Source: Canna indica | Lineage: Eukaryota > Streptophyta > Magnoliopsida > Zingiberales > Cannaceae | Direction: 5' to 3' | DNA length: 64,000 nucleotides | NCBI GenBank assembly: GCA_034359265.1 | Contig: CP136892.1 | Location: 10,278,501 to 10,342,500 of the forward strand | Shown here: positions 45,043-56,700 of the stretch, in pieces | How the letters are laid out: each line of letters starts with the position of its first letter | Position numbering within the stretch: the stretch's first letter is position 1 | Notes under the pieces: generated by a model | The model's database searches: none | Told to the model about the DNA's origin: nothing | What the model saw: the letters and a program-made list of their open reading frames with translations, nothing else | Made by a program: the position numbers and the translations under genes

Positions 45043-45756
45043 TGTCACACCCCAAATCCGGTATGACCGTCCAGGATACGTCACGTACCCCGAAGCCTAA
45101 CCCAACTTAAACACAACAGCAATAACATGAACAGTGGGAGATTTTTTTTTTGTTGAAAAGAATAGACATTATATCACGTACCAAACCAAACCAAAACTCA
45201 ATATGAATACACTGAACAAGTTATAAAAAAAAGAGTTCAAATAAATAAACAGGACTCCTAAGATAAAAATAAAATGCGGAAACCAAAACCCGAGTCAACA
45301 TGACTCAACAACTCAAATAGACACTAAAACGACTCAAGTATCCTCCTTGATCACGACATGTCACGAGACCCGCTGCCCTGCCGCCACCAGCTGCGCTACT
45401 GCACCTCGGTACCTCTCTGATCTAGCTCAGGTGCTGCAAAACAACAGTAATGAGGGGTAAGTCCAACTAGGACTTAGTGAGCAGATCAGTCCTCAATTCA
45501 CCAAATTAATCATCATGCATAAAAATACAAATAGCAGATATAAATAACGTAACAGCAACGTTAGAAGATAAGCAATAATATATCCACAACTCTATGCATG
45601 AAATCAACATCCGTCAACAAGTATAAAATATCTACAACAATAAAATAGGAAGAATGCAACACCTCAATCATATGCATGCTCCCCAAACCCGTCGGTCCCA
45701 CACAGCCACATAGGGTAGGTAGATGGGTGGCCGCCAAACTACCACCCAGCTCAGTG

Positions 45757-45960
45757 TCGTCTCTTTGGGGCATGCCCTCCCCTCACTGGCACTAGCTCTT
45801 TCGAGCTAGCCTGTTGGGGCATACGTTCCCCTCACCTGCACGGGTCTCCGAATTATCTCTTTGGGGTAAGATATCCCCTCCTCAGCAAGACTTTCGGAAT
45901 AAGGCCAACGCTGTCTCTTTGGGGCATACCCTCCCCTCACCAACGAGGCTTCTGGGAAAT
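45757..45960. repeat. Four-unit diverged tandem repeat (TTGGGGCATACCCTCCCCTC)
   Basis: Units start near 45760, 45811, 45855 and 45913. Each has a TTGGGGCATAC-like word followed by CCCCTCACC and a variable part with a GGGTCTCCGAAT-like end. Spacing varies from about 45 to 58 bases. Confidence 0.7.
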
Positions 45961-46639
45961 ACAACAAACACATCACAACACCACACACGCAAGTATATGA
46001 GCAAAAACAAGATGTGCTATCAACATGTAATAAAGGGTATGTCAAGTGCATACCTCATCCTCCACCTCCTCCTGCCATATATCACAATTACATACAGATA
46101 TATATGTAGAAATAATGCTCATAAATCTTGAATTCTCAGCACAAATAAACAACCACAAATAGAAAGGATACATGTGTATCATGAAAGTAGTGCAAAAGCA
46201 AACTCCAATTATAAATTAATGGACTAGAACATGATAAAATAACTCGTCATAAAAATCACTGATCTAGGATAAGATTCACCTCATTGACTACTATATCCAT
46301 GAATCATCTCAGATCGAACCATAAAAATATATAAAATATGATTTTTTTAGCTTGACACGCAAAACGAGGCGACACCCGCTACTATTTTCAAAATCCGAAA
46401 GTTTGATGGCGAAACAAATCTCGCCAATGAATCCAGAACATCGATTAGGTGAAAATTCATATATAACATGAATATTTTTGCTAACTTTAAAGTCTCGAAA
46501 TAATTATTTAGAATAATGAAAGAAATATCTTAATTTATTTAATAAATCACTGTTACGAACGAATATAATAGTGTTACAATCAATAACTCGGTAATGAAAT
46601 CTCAGCTCTTCATTTAAACAGGATCAAATCATAGTTTTC

Positions 46640-46850
46640 CATCTAATATGATGCAATCACAGCCTTACATCTAATCAGATGCAATCACAATTCTCCATCA
46701 ACATGATGAAATCACATCCTTACATCTAACCAGATGCAATCACGGCCCTTCATCTATATGATGCAACCACAACCTTACATCTATCAAAATGCAATCTCAT
46801 CCCTCCATATACATGATGCAATCTAAGTCTTACATCTACACAAGATCAAA
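46640..46850. repeat. Degenerate repeat of about 31 bp (GATGCAATCACAGCCTTACA)
   Basis: The word ATGCAATCACA followed by CCTTACATCTA or CCCTCCATCTA recurs about every 31 bases. Two variants alternate, giving a higher-order period near 62. Neighbouring sequence to 46925 continues the theme with CCCTTCATCT. Confidence 0.7.
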
Positions 46851-47205
46851 CCCCTGCCCTTCATCTTAACCAATTCAATCCAGCCCTTCATCTCATCCAA
46901 ATCAATCTCAGCCCTCCATTTCATCTCATCTCCCTCACCCAAAATCTAGGGTTCCCAGCCACCTCCCTACTCCAGTCATCTAGGGTTCCCAACTACTATA
47001 ATTAATCTTGTTTGCATTGCTTACTTGCTTTTGTCATTGCTATTAATATTTGATCACATCTCTTGCTAAGAAACACTTGCACCTAAGTGAAGAAAAAAAT
47101 TGAACAAAAAGAAAAGAATTGAAAAATGGGATAGACACTATTCAACATTTTCTTCTAGTGTCGAATTTCACACAACATATAGTACTAGTCTGTATGGACT
47201 AACTT

Positions 47206-47369
47206 GTATAATATAATATAATATACACTATAATATGATATTATATATAATATATTATAATAATATAATATAATATAATATAAATATATGATATATAATA
47301 TAATATAATATAATATAATGTAATATAATATAATATAATATAATATAATATAATATAATATAATATAAA
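47206..47369. repeat. (TATAA)n-like microsatellite
   Basis: About 160 bases consist of TAATA/ATAAT units with a few interruptions. It is non-coding. Confidence 0.9.
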
Positions 47370-47640
47370 AAATTAAATAATATATTTCATCATTAAAATT
47401 ATTTCATAAATTAAAATTATTTTTTAAATATTTTTTAATTTTTGACCGGAGGTAAAATGAGTATCCAAAATATTAAAAATTCTAGTGCAGACTAATGAAG
47501 AGATTTGGATGTGTATTACTAACACAAATTATGACAGTTTATGATGTACTATTTTTAGTCCATGAATTAGTTAATATTCTTCTCAAATATTGTATAGTAT
47601 TATTCTAATACTGTACATGAGATTTATACAAGATACTAAA

Positions 47641-47868
47641 CGGGCCTAAATGTCTAAAGCTATTTTGGTCGCCCTTCAATTTATTAAAGATTCAAATACC
47701 TCTCAAGCCATTATTGAATAGATTCAAAAGAAGTCATTGAAATTCTCCAATTTAATAAACCTCCATGGAAGATTCAAGCTACGATTTCCTATAACAATTT
47801 CATTTTGAAATATTGTGCTTCTGTAGTTTTTTTATATAATCAGACAATATAACAAAACTGTTCACTCG

Positions 47869-47899
<31 letters not shown>
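47641..47899 (+). pseudogene. LINE 3' end with A26 tail
   Basis: Short frames give an RNase H C-terminus pattern (ILVALQFIKDS, SQAIIE, NKTVHSTAK) directly before an uninterrupted run of 26 A at 47874-47899. The long pure A run points to a fairly recent retrotransposition or slippage expansion. Only the last part of the LINE is present. Confidence 0.6.
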
Positions 47900-48130
47900 T
47901 ATTGCAAGGGCCATCAAAAGTCATATGTAGGGGCTCGGTCCACGAGATTTGGAGGTCATTTTGGATTTGTTCCAGGTTAGGTCAAGTAGTAAAATTGCTT
48001 AATGTTTATCTTAAAAGAACAAAAAATACTTTACATGTTACAATGGCAATGATTCAATTTCAAGCAATTAATTGAAATGCCACCACTCCTTTCTTGCAGT
48101 GAGCAAATTCAAAAATTACCGTCATCTCCC

Positions 48131-51100
48131 TCATAAATTTACACCACCTTCCTTCCAGGCATCACTGACAAGAAGAAGATGATCCCCATCCCTAATTAGC
48201 TTCACATCATCCACCTCCGCTCCTTCTTTCGTCAGCACTTTACTCGGCACGAACCCAAATTTCTTGGAGCCAATGTCGAGCAGCTCCCTCAATGAATCCG
48301 GCATCAGAACGAGCTTCCCCGCTGTGTTTCCTTTCTCCGGGCAGCTAATCGTTACCCGCAGCAGCGGCATTCCACTGTGGTTCTGGCTTTGCTTGTTCAC
48401 ATGTCGAGCCGCCGATATCACTCCGAAGAGCGAGTTATGGAAGTTCGTCTTGCTCCTCCTCTGATCACGTTTCGACCAAGAGAAGTCGTCGTCTTTGGCA
48501 TGTGGAATCGCCGGCGCGCTGCTATATCTCGTGACGCGATGGGAGGCGGCGCCGTTCGGTGGAGCAGTGGAATCATGGGCTTTCTTGGCTTCGAAGAGGG
48601 CTTTGATCTCATCGTGCCCCTGCTGGTCTGCTAGGGTTCGGGGAGTCCATCCCTGGCAATCTGGTTTGTCGATGTCGGCTCCTTGCTCGAGCAAGAACTC
48701 GACGATTTGGGCGTTGCCCTCGCAGACGGCGAGGTGAAGCGCAGTGGTCCCGTCTTTCCTCGGCGCCGTCACGCTTCCTCCGCTGCGGATGATCTCCTCG
48801 AGCAGCTCCAAGCTGTTCTGCTCTGCGGCCGTGCAGGCGAAGAAGCCCATGTCGCCGGACGAGAGATGAGCGCCGTTTTCTATCAGCAAGCTGACCACGT
48901 CCTCGTGCTTCCCAACAATGGCCTCCCACAAGGGAACTACGCCGTCTGAATCTGCTCGCCGACATTAATTCAATTTAAAATCCAATTTACTAGATCCTTT
49001 TTCTATAGATTTTATTACGTACACTCATCTAATAGATGAAGAGGTACCTTTACAATTGGGATCTGCTCCGTAGTCCAGCAAGAGACGAACACAGTGCTCA
49101 TTTCCCTTTGATGCTGCTATGTGCTATTTATCATAAATACATGCAAAATTAAACAAGTCAAATTAGAGTTCTATATTTGAGGAGATTATGAATTAGCCAG
49201 ACTTCGTAGCATATAAATAGATTCCACACCAGGGCAGTGTGGCCGTTGTTGTCGGATTCGTCCGGATCCAAGCCGCGCCTCAGAAGCTGATGCAGAAGAA
49301 GATCATCGCCTCTAATGACAGCAAAACATAGAGTAAGAGGCAAATCCAATTGGCCCCGAGCCAACATGTTCTCGATCTCCCTCAACACTCCTTCCATTAC
49401 TGGATTATCCTTCTGCTCCCTCAGATACTGTGCGCGCCAAACACAAAGAAAGCTACATGAGAACAGAGATAATTATTGAGAATCGGTCATTTCTGCAGAG
49501 CATCAAAGTGCAGTGTAAGAACCTGAAGCAGATTGTTTATGATAATGGTGCCGTCTCCAACATTTGACTGAATGATGCTCAGGAACGTAGCGCGATTTAA
49601 CCGTAACAATTGGCACAATGATCTGGTTCGCGCTGTGAACAGTTGCGGTCTGTAACAAAGAACTCCCATCTCCCCGACAAGATCACCTGCCTTCGCCACT
49701 CGAACCTTCTGTATCGTTGAATCTTATTTAGATTATATATATGTAGCTAGACATAATCTTTCTCTCTCTATAATTAAATTGTTATTTAAACCCACTCAAA
49801 TTACCTGTTCTGTCCCACTTCTGTGGTCTATTAGATCCACAGAACCAGTGACAAGTATGTAGAAGTCGGTGGGCGCTTCATTCTGCAAGATCACGTCTTC
49901 CCGGGGCGGAAAGTATTCAGCCTTCATTTCCGAGACCTTTAAGTATTTCCCAGGAGTGAATGAGAAAGCAATTCACGGGCAGCAGCTGTTAATTGAACTA
50001 AGACTAGCAGTCAAAGTTAAAGAGTTACCAGTTGGAAGAGCATATCGTTGGAAATCCCTCGAAACAAGTAGACACTGGTGACGAGATTATAGAACAAGTA
50101 GTGTGAAATGCTGGAGCGAATGGCTTTCGGGAGCGCATCGAGTGTTTCCTGCTGCTGAAGCCCTTCTGAATCCGTTCTGTACTTTAAACTGAGATGCGAT
50201 ATCATCTGCTCTTGCAGACGAACAGGAAGACCATTTCGTTGAGCGAATCCCGTCGCAGCTTGAATGGTATCCCTCTATGTTTCATCAGCCAAAAACACGA
50301 GTTAAAATCCAGTGCCCAGTGCGTTCATATAAAATCCAACTTCGTGTTTGATGAACAAGAGAATTATTACATATTTTCTAGTTCTGCTGGTGCCGTGCAC
50401 GACCAAGTTCGTCATGTTCCCGATCAAATACGCAGTCAGGCCCAGATTGAAGAGCATGTAAACAATGTCGAACACCATCTCCGTTGTGTTCTCAGCGTGC
50501 AGGTCCCCGTAGCCGACGGTGGTGAGGGTAGTGATCGACCAGTACAAGGATGTGACGTAGCGAACCCACATGCTCTGCTCGTGGAAATCCGGCATCGATG
50601 CCCCAATCCATGTCTTGCTCGGATCGTGATACCTTGCTGCAATGAGATAGTAGAAGCAGCCCGCGCAATGCACTGCAAAGAGCGTCACCTGAGGAGGAGA
50701 CCAACGATGTCAAATCTGCAGCTCAAGAGTGGAAAACTAAACAGGAAGCCGGCCGTCACTATCTACTTACACAAATGAGCTTGGCGCAGCGAACCCAGAA
50801 GTAGTTGAAGCTCCTATCTTTCTCTAATCTGTAGATCGAAGATTAATTGTTAGAGATGATTAATTCCTAAGGATTTGTTTTAATTAACAAGATATATAAT
50901 TTTTTGCGATTTTAAATACCTAGCAAAAAGCGAGCTCACTCTGCGGAGCCGCCACAGGCGAAGCATGTTGAAGAATCCATATGAACCGAATTTGTGAGGA
51001 AGCATCCGCCGCTCGATTTCGGAAGGGATGGTGGAAATGAAATCGAGGATGAACCAAGTGGACAAGTACTTCCAGGCTATCTGCTTGCGGTTGTCTACGA

Positions 51101-51962
51101 GAAGGTAAGTTGTTCTGTCAAGATAAGCTACGAAGAAGGTCAAAAAGATGTCGACTGCGAAGAATGCGTTGACGATGTTGTCGAGCAGAGCCAGAACCCC
51201 CTTTGACTTCTCCAGGAATCCGAACTCAAATGGAGATACCCAAGCTATGTAAACCACCAGAATCACGAGAAATGTCTCCCACGCTCTGTATATAGAAAAT
51301 TACAATTTCCAACCTCACATATTTGTGCTAAAACAAAATAAAAAGGTATTGAACAAAGACTTTTCATAGATCCTCACGATCTGAGCTTGTTTTTTATGTT
51401 AAAAAGGAAAGAAAGAGCAATCATGAATATTTTCTTAAAGCAAACTCCCACCGCTGTATAAAAAAAGCTAGAAATAATCAATAACCGGAGGTAGAATCAA
51501 TTATTTTGCTTGGAGATTCCAAGAATATTAGAATAAGAAATAAAGAACCAAACCATCAGTTCTCAAATAAGCTTCCAGTCTTCCAGACATCCAAAAAAAA
51601 GTGAAACACAATTAAACGCCTCGGAAGAAGAAGAAGAAGAAGAAGAAAACAAAAAAGGAAGACGAAACATTTATTTTGCAACCAGCAACAAGAAGTAAAG
51701 AAGCAGGGGAATCTGCTTCGAGTGTGCATCTCTAATAGGAAGAGGAGGAGGAGGAGAAGAAGAAGAAGAACCTGTATCTGCGGTCGTAGGGGGAAATTAT
51801 GAACCTTCGGAGCTTGAGCTTGCGATTGCTCCTAGCGCCGAGGGAAGGAAGAATTCCGCTCGAGAGACTGAAATGGCTGCCGTCCCTCGACAGCTCTCGC
51901 TCCAACTCGTGGCCGCACATCAGCCGCACCGGCGACATATGGAACACTCCTCTTCCCTTCAT
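48131..51962 (-). CDS. AKT1: AKT1-type inward-rectifying Shaker potassium channel
   Basis: Ten exons on the minus strand: 51962-51772, 51285-50920, 50828-50771, 50688-50371, 50274-50029, 49936-49805, 49708-49523, 49427-49230, 49123-49048, 48951-48131. All junctions are GT-AG and phases fit, giving 863 residues (AtAKT1 857). The voltage-sensor S4 is [15 protein letters not shown] (172-186). The pore holds TTVGYGDLH with GYGD at 264-267, the K+ selectivity filter. A C-linker and cyclic-nucleotide-binding domain follow (about 312-500), then ankyrin repeats (about 515-690) and a KHA domain (786-863). Ankyrin repeats exclude KAT channels, and [12 protein letters not shown] with the N-terminal [20 protein letters not shown] block favours AKT1 over AKT2 or SKOR/GORK. 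AKT1 mediates root K+ uptake and is activated by CIPK23 with CBL1/CBL9. The ATG at 51962 (MKGRGVFHM) is the first in frame after the leader. Nothing indicates loss of function. Confidence 0.95.
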
Positions 51963-52062
51963 CTTCTCCGCTGTTCGTACTTGTAATTTTCTCTTCCTTT
52001 CCAACTTACCCAGAGAGAAAGAGAAGAAAACGTAGGCAGAAGCAAAAGGGAAGACGATGGTG

Positions 52063-52080
52063 TTACAAGCAAAACTCCAT
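52063..52080 (-). other. Five-codon upstream ORF in the AKT1 leader
   Basis: On the minus strand ATG GAG TTT TGC TTG TAA lies about 100 bases upstream of the AKT1 start. It is inside the probable 5' untranslated region, since the TATA box is near 52240. A short upstream ORF can lower initiation at the main start. Whether it is translated is unknown. Confidence 0.45.
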
Positions 52081-52238
52081 AAATTTTAGTTTAGTCTAGA
52101 CTTTAGATATAAACAACCGACACCACGCGGCGACGTGCGACGGGCGACGGGCGACGGGATGGGTTGAATTGGGGGAGAATAAATTTGCAGGAGGATTGTT
52201 GGAGAGATTGGCTCTGAGTCTTATCTTCCTTGTGTGGG

Positions 52239-52246
52239 ATTTATAG
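52239..52246 (-). promoter_or_regulatory. TATA box of AKT1
   Basis: The minus strand reads CTATAAAT in GCCTATAAATCCC, about 280 bases upstream of the AKT1 ATG. It predicts a leader of about 240-250 bases. Confidence 0.55.
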
Positions 52247-52259
52247 GCAGGCAGGGGCG

Positions 52260-53190
52260 GGCGTTCTACGATTGACATCAGAAAACCAACGTCCTACCGA
52301 CCTTCTTGGAAAGACAAATTAATCTGCTCAAATTTATTTAACTAGAAACTAGAAACGCATTTCAGGCACATGAGATAATAAACAATTATCTCGAGGACTG
52401 GAGTAATAATCTTCCATTGTATTAAGCCAAAGCAAAGCAATTTTTTTATTTTTTTAAAAACCCATAAAAATTGCAGTCTTCGGACCCTAAAATTCATATT
52501 CATTCATTAAGTTTTTTTTAATGAATAGTCTGCCCATACAAATTGCAGTCTTCGGACCCTATGCGAAGTCAGGCGTATCCTCCCCCTACAATAATGTCAG
52601 AAATGAGAAAATTTACAATAATATTATTTGTCAATTGGCATTACACTTATCTCTCTACATCTACACCCAGGCCAATGGTCCTCTCCGCTACTCTCTATAT
52701 TGACTTTACAACAACAACGCCTCTCTATTTTGACTTTACATCAACAACAACTCCTGCATCCATTATGTTCTAAACTCATCCCACTGTCACCACTCACCAG
52801 TATCAACTCAGCCAGTGGCGGACACTGTCACCAGTATCAACTCGGCGGCGGGCAAAATTTTAACTGAAGGCTCAATTTAAAATATATCAAATTTAATATA
52901 TATTATTTTAATCATTTAATTTAATTTTTAATTAAATTATAATTTATAACTAGTAAAATTTATTTAGTCATGTTCATATTAAAAAAAATATTATTAAAAT
53001 CTTCAAAATAATATATATAATTGCACTCCTAAATGAGAATTTTTCTATCTTTCATCTCAATTATTAAAGCACGTTGTATAGTTAGGAATTGAATTCAAGA
53101 CTTCTTAAATTTAATTTTCAACCCTCTAACCATCAAACCAACATCAACTCTTATAATTACAATATACATAAATATATATTTAACTTAAAT
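52260..53190. other. AKT1 upstream region, non-coding
   Basis: This holds the upstream promoter region of AKT1. A duplicated TTGCAGTCTTCGGACCCTA word occurs at about 52472 and 52540. From 52870 the sequence is AT-rich. The minus strand at 53045-53160 shows TGGTTTGATGGTTAGAGGG and, further on, AGTCTTGAATTCAATTCC, which resemble the A and B boxes of a tRNA-derived SINE. No gene is visible. Confidence 0.4.
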
Positions 53191-53330
53191 TTTGGGACGA
53201 GTCAGGTATATCAAGGTTTTCACCCGACCCGAATAAGAGTTTGAAATTTTTAAAATTCAAACCCGACCCAACCTGAATTGAATTTCAGGGTCGGTTTTTT
53301 CGGGTTATTCAGGTCAATTTTTTTGACTTA
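53190..53330. mobile_element. Truncated hAT-type MITE cut by CACTA copy B
   Basis: The stretch holds ACCCGACCCGAAT and GGGTCGGTTTTTTCGGGTTA units in inverted arrangement, like the interior of the MITE at 20518. Termini of the TAGGGGTGAGC type are not intact. The CACTA terminus starts directly at 53331. Confidence 0.4.
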
Positions 53331-54239
53331 CACTACTAGAATTATTGTCATCACCAACGGCTCAAGCCGTGGATGACGTGGATGAACCGTTGATGACAAC
53401 TATCACGGACGGCGTTACCCATGGCAAAACGTTGTCACTGGTGTACACGTCTCAAATAAGTTGTGACGGCCTCTCCCAGCCGTCACAAGTAATCATCAGC
53501 AACAGCCACGGGCGCTGTCGCTGATTTAAACACATTAGTGGTGGCTATAGGCGGCTGTCACTAATACAAACACATCAGCCTCGGCTTCGGGCCGTCGGTG
53601 ATACTATTAGCAACCATGATATTTGGTGTTGCCCAGGTCATTAGCCATTTACGATAAGCTTTTAGCCATGGCTTAGTGACGGTCGACCGTGGGTAAGCCG
53701 TGACTGAAGGTATAGCCTGTAACTGAAAAAAATAAAAATTATGTAAATTCCTGTATACAATGATATTTATAGATTATAATCTATTTTCAATCACAGATTA
53801 CAATCAGAAAACATCATACACATGCATTTGAAACCAAATATTCAAGTTTTACATAAATATCATCAATCTAAGCCTCAAACCGGAGGCAAATAATTATCAA
53901 AATATCATATATATGCAACCATAAGTATATAAACAACTATCAATATACAAACAAGTATCAAAATATAAACAAAATACAATAAACGAAAATCTCACGGCTG
54001 CGGTGGAGTCGATGGAGCCGATAGCGACTGGGTCGAAAGCGTCGACTAGGTCGAGGAGGAGGACGGCTGCGACATCATCGGTAGAAGGCCAAAGTGAGAC
54101 ACATTTTGAGTGAGGAGTGTATGCATGTTCTGCATCATCTATCTCAACTCTTCGTTCGTCCGTCTCGGCTCCTCCATCGTCGGCCTCTGCTCCTCCATCG
54201 CTTGTCTCTGCTAAGTGAGCTCCGACTCCAAGGCCGCTA

Positions 54240-55616
54240 TCCAGCTCTGGTCCTGCGCCTAGGATGTCGAGGGTCGCTCACCTGCACCCGGAGGGATCGG
54301 TACCCCAAGTGGCCTAAGCCATAAACACGACTGTGCTCCCAGCCACCTGCGTCCTCCACCCAAGCTCCTACGTCAAACTCCTCCGGTGTGCCTCCACGCT
54401 CGATCACAGTCCTCGTGTATGTTTCCTACACGTGTTTATATTTTAAATATATATAAACTATAAATAAAAATTGTGTAAATCAAATAGACATAAATATTTA
54501 CCATTATGATCGAGGCTCTGATATCAACGTAGTCCCTCGCTCCTCGTCGATGACGGTGAGTGCGCTCAAACACCTCCATCGTCGATCGGGTGTTGGACGG
54601 TGCCGTCCTCCGCCACGCGTGTCTTACATTAGAAAACAAATACATTAGTATCATTATACACAATATATAATTTAATTAAAAATAATTAAATTATACATAC
54701 CATATGACGCTCATGAACCGCAAAAGACACGGACCTACCAGTGTGGCACGCCCCCCGTGCCATCCCCCCCCCCCCCCCGAACATACGATTTCTCGACGCA
54801 GTTCGGGAGACCTCCTGCCACTCAGGCATGGCCCACCGCTCAACGAGCTGGTCCCACATAGGGCCATGAATCCACTCGGGGGCATGTCCCCGAGTTTATC
54901 CTATTTGTGTGGCCTCCAACTGTCTCATCACGGTCTGACGGCCCACTAAAGTAGCTCGTTATAGCGAGCGCGAGCAATACGCTCCCATGCAGCCTCAACA
55001 GAATTAAGAGGTTTGATCCTCCAGCCATGTATAATGAACTTGCAAAAAAAAAATATTATTACCGATCAATATTTAACGTTAATATTAATTTAATAAATAT
55101 ACTTACCGAGAACTCTCGCCATAATAAATCCATATGCTCACGGGGCACATGAGATCATGTAGGCCATGCCCCGTGCATAAACTTTCGGATCGTCCCCGTT
55201 ATCGTGCGGGGGACGTCCTCCTGCTCAAATCTGCACCAAATATAAATTCATATTATAATATTTTGAATTATAAATAAATTATAAAAAATAATTAATGCAT
55301 ATACTTATCGTCTTCTGCGCACACTAACTGCTCTGCATGGTTCTCCCTCGAGTGGCGGAGGGAGAATTCTGTTAGGCCCTCGTGACCTACGTTTGGAAGA
55401 TGATGGTCCTAGATCTGCGGAGGGTGGCAGAGAGATGATAGACGGAGGTGAGGGGATGGTGGCCAGATCAGGTGGGGGAACGATGGACGAATTAGGTGGG
55501 GGATGGTGGTCGGAGGTGGGGGGATGGTGGTGGAAGGCGAAGGGTCAGTGCGTACATGTGGGGCGGGTGGTAATCGTCGAGGGGTCATACGAGGAATGCC
55601 TCCTCGGGAACTAATA
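54240..55616 (-). pseudogene. En/Spm-associated Transposase_24 protein, copy B
   Basis: On the minus strand a proline-rich N-terminus (55616-55400) is followed by EDVPRTITGTIRKFMHGAWP, RIARARYNELL, and then the block with PELRREIVCSGGGG and LLRFMSVIWYV. A conserved exon (VFERTHRHRRGARDYVDIR) comes next, and a coiled coil rich in MEEQR closes it. Exon-intron borders agree with copy A. Stops and frameshifts (for example after ARARYNELL) break it. The poly-C run at 54764-54778 corresponds to the G21 run of copy A. Confidence 0.75.
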
Positions 55617-55682
55617 TCTCGAACCATAGCTGTAAAAAATTAATATAATTAGATTATATATAATAGATTAATAATAAAAAAT

Positions 55683-55936
55683 TTATCGGACCGATTTCTT
55701 CTCCTTGTAACGAGAAAGTTCACATTCCGAGCATTGCTCCAACTGTGTATTTTTCTTTATAATATAAAATGCAGTTATTTGGGCACGTGTGTATCTTTTC
55801 ATACCCAAGCCCTAATTTTCTCATTATTTTTTTTGTCTTATAAAAAGTTAGCTCAAACTTATTATTTGGAGGTAGCATACCATTGATAAAATCTGCAATT
55901 TGATCAAACGCAATTCCGCTAATATTACAATCGAAT
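55683..55936 (-). pseudogene. TNP2 transposase N-terminal fragment, frameshifted
   Basis: The minus strand encodes CNISGIAFDQIADFINGMLP, then KKIMRKLGLGYEKIHTCPNN and CILYYKE. A frameshift follows, after which the other frame reads CSECELSRYKEKKSVR and a stop (55683-55685). These are standard TNP2 blocks (…LGLGYEKIHACPNDCVLY…C..C..SRYK). Everything downstream, including the catalytic core, is missing. Confidence 0.85.
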
Positions 55937-56700
55937 AACCCGAATAACTCGACCCGAACGTGCTTGCCACCAGCAGAAAGTGCAGCCAGTTGAAGCGACG
56001 TCGGCATACGATTTCCCATCACCACCATGGGTGCAGCAGCATCACCCCCCACCGGGAGCACAACTGTTCGGAGCCTGGACCCTCACCCGCACCCCTAACC
56101 CTCTTCCAATGTCTTAGAGGTGATCCTGGGAGTGTTGGGGAGTCTGAAGGCATGAACTGTCCGACTGCCTCTAAGCATGAGGCATTGAAGACCTCAGAGC
56201 CTGAGACCTTATGGTCTTCACTTACTTCAATAAACTCCTCCGCCAAGGGACTCTTCTCCTTATTGTTAGGGTGATCACTCCTCTTTATCGCCGTCAATCG
56301 TGTGTGAGCGTCCGAAGCCTTCAACAACAAAGACATTCTTCATGTACGAAGCAAAAAGAATCAAATGAGTATGTTCCAAGCGAAGGAATCAACAAATACC
56401 CCGTACTACGAACCCACCTATGTACTCCAAAACTAAAAACTTACCATAACTCCACTCAAGTATCAACTACGGAGCGAGAGGGACAAAAGAATAATTTTGT
56501 GACGAAAAAATAATCACAACCTTGTCCCTAGGGAGAACACCTTCATCCTCAAAATACGGAATGGAATGGGCTTCGATCTCCAAGATAAAAGAAATCTCTT
56601 TGGGTTTTGAAGTTCTTATGCATGCGAATTCTTTTACACTTTTATTCTGTGACATTGAGCTGGATCGAACTATTCCGATCCTCATGCAGGAATAAATTCT
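55937..56700 (-). other. Coding-like sequence of unknown origin upstream of CACTA copy B
   Basis: Minus-strand frames of 105 codons (56336-56019) and about 70 codons (56685-56467) contain stretches with coding-like composition (EEFIEVSEDHKVSGSEVFNA; CIRTSKPKEISFILEIEAHS). They are not TNP2 and I cannot assign them. The 56061-55937 part is fused in frame to TNP2 codons. They may be a captured or adjacent host or LINE fragment. Confidence 0.3.

Larger units (their letters stand above)
45043..46985. mobile_element. LTR-like sequence starting TGTCACACCCC, with internal tandem repeats
   Basis: TGTCACACCCCAAATCCGG is a typical start of plant chromovirus-type LTRs. Two internal repeat arrays lie inside: four diverged units around TCTCTTTGGGGCATACCCTC (45757-45960) and a degenerate 31-bp array (46640-46850). 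No coding region, primer site or right end could be identified, so the extent is approximate. Confidence 0.45.
53331..55936 (-). mobile_element. CACTA (En/Spm) transposon, 3' part, copy B, internally deleted
   Basis: The plus-strand left edge reads CACTACTAGAATTATTGTCA, an intact CACTA 3' terminus. The next 400 bases match copy A (1-1724) in inverted orientation, including GGTCGACCGTGGGTAAGCCG. Reading on the minus strand, a short TNP2 piece is followed after about 70 bases by the Transposase_24 reading frame, so most of TNP2 is deleted. At 55936 homology to TNP2 (seen in copy C) stops abruptly, and the 5' terminus is absent. It is a non-autonomous, truncated derivative. Confidence 0.85.

Noticed and set aside
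46600..46925. CRISPR-like array
   Set aside because: The 31-bp units are contiguous and diverged with no unique spacers. The DNA is plant nuclear. They are tandem repeats in an LTR-like sequence.
48264..48949. Plus-strand frames of 66-88 codons over the AKT1 last exon
   Set aside because: They are antisense or frame-shifted readings of the GC-rich ankyrin and KHA coding sequence.
52004..52004. Alternative AKT1 start 14 codons upstream of 51962
   Set aside because: The codon there is TTG, not ATG, and the residues before 51962 do not resemble AKT1 N-termini.
54094..54949. Plus-strand frames over CACTA copy B
   Set aside because: They are shadows of the minus-strand Transposase_24 pseudogene.
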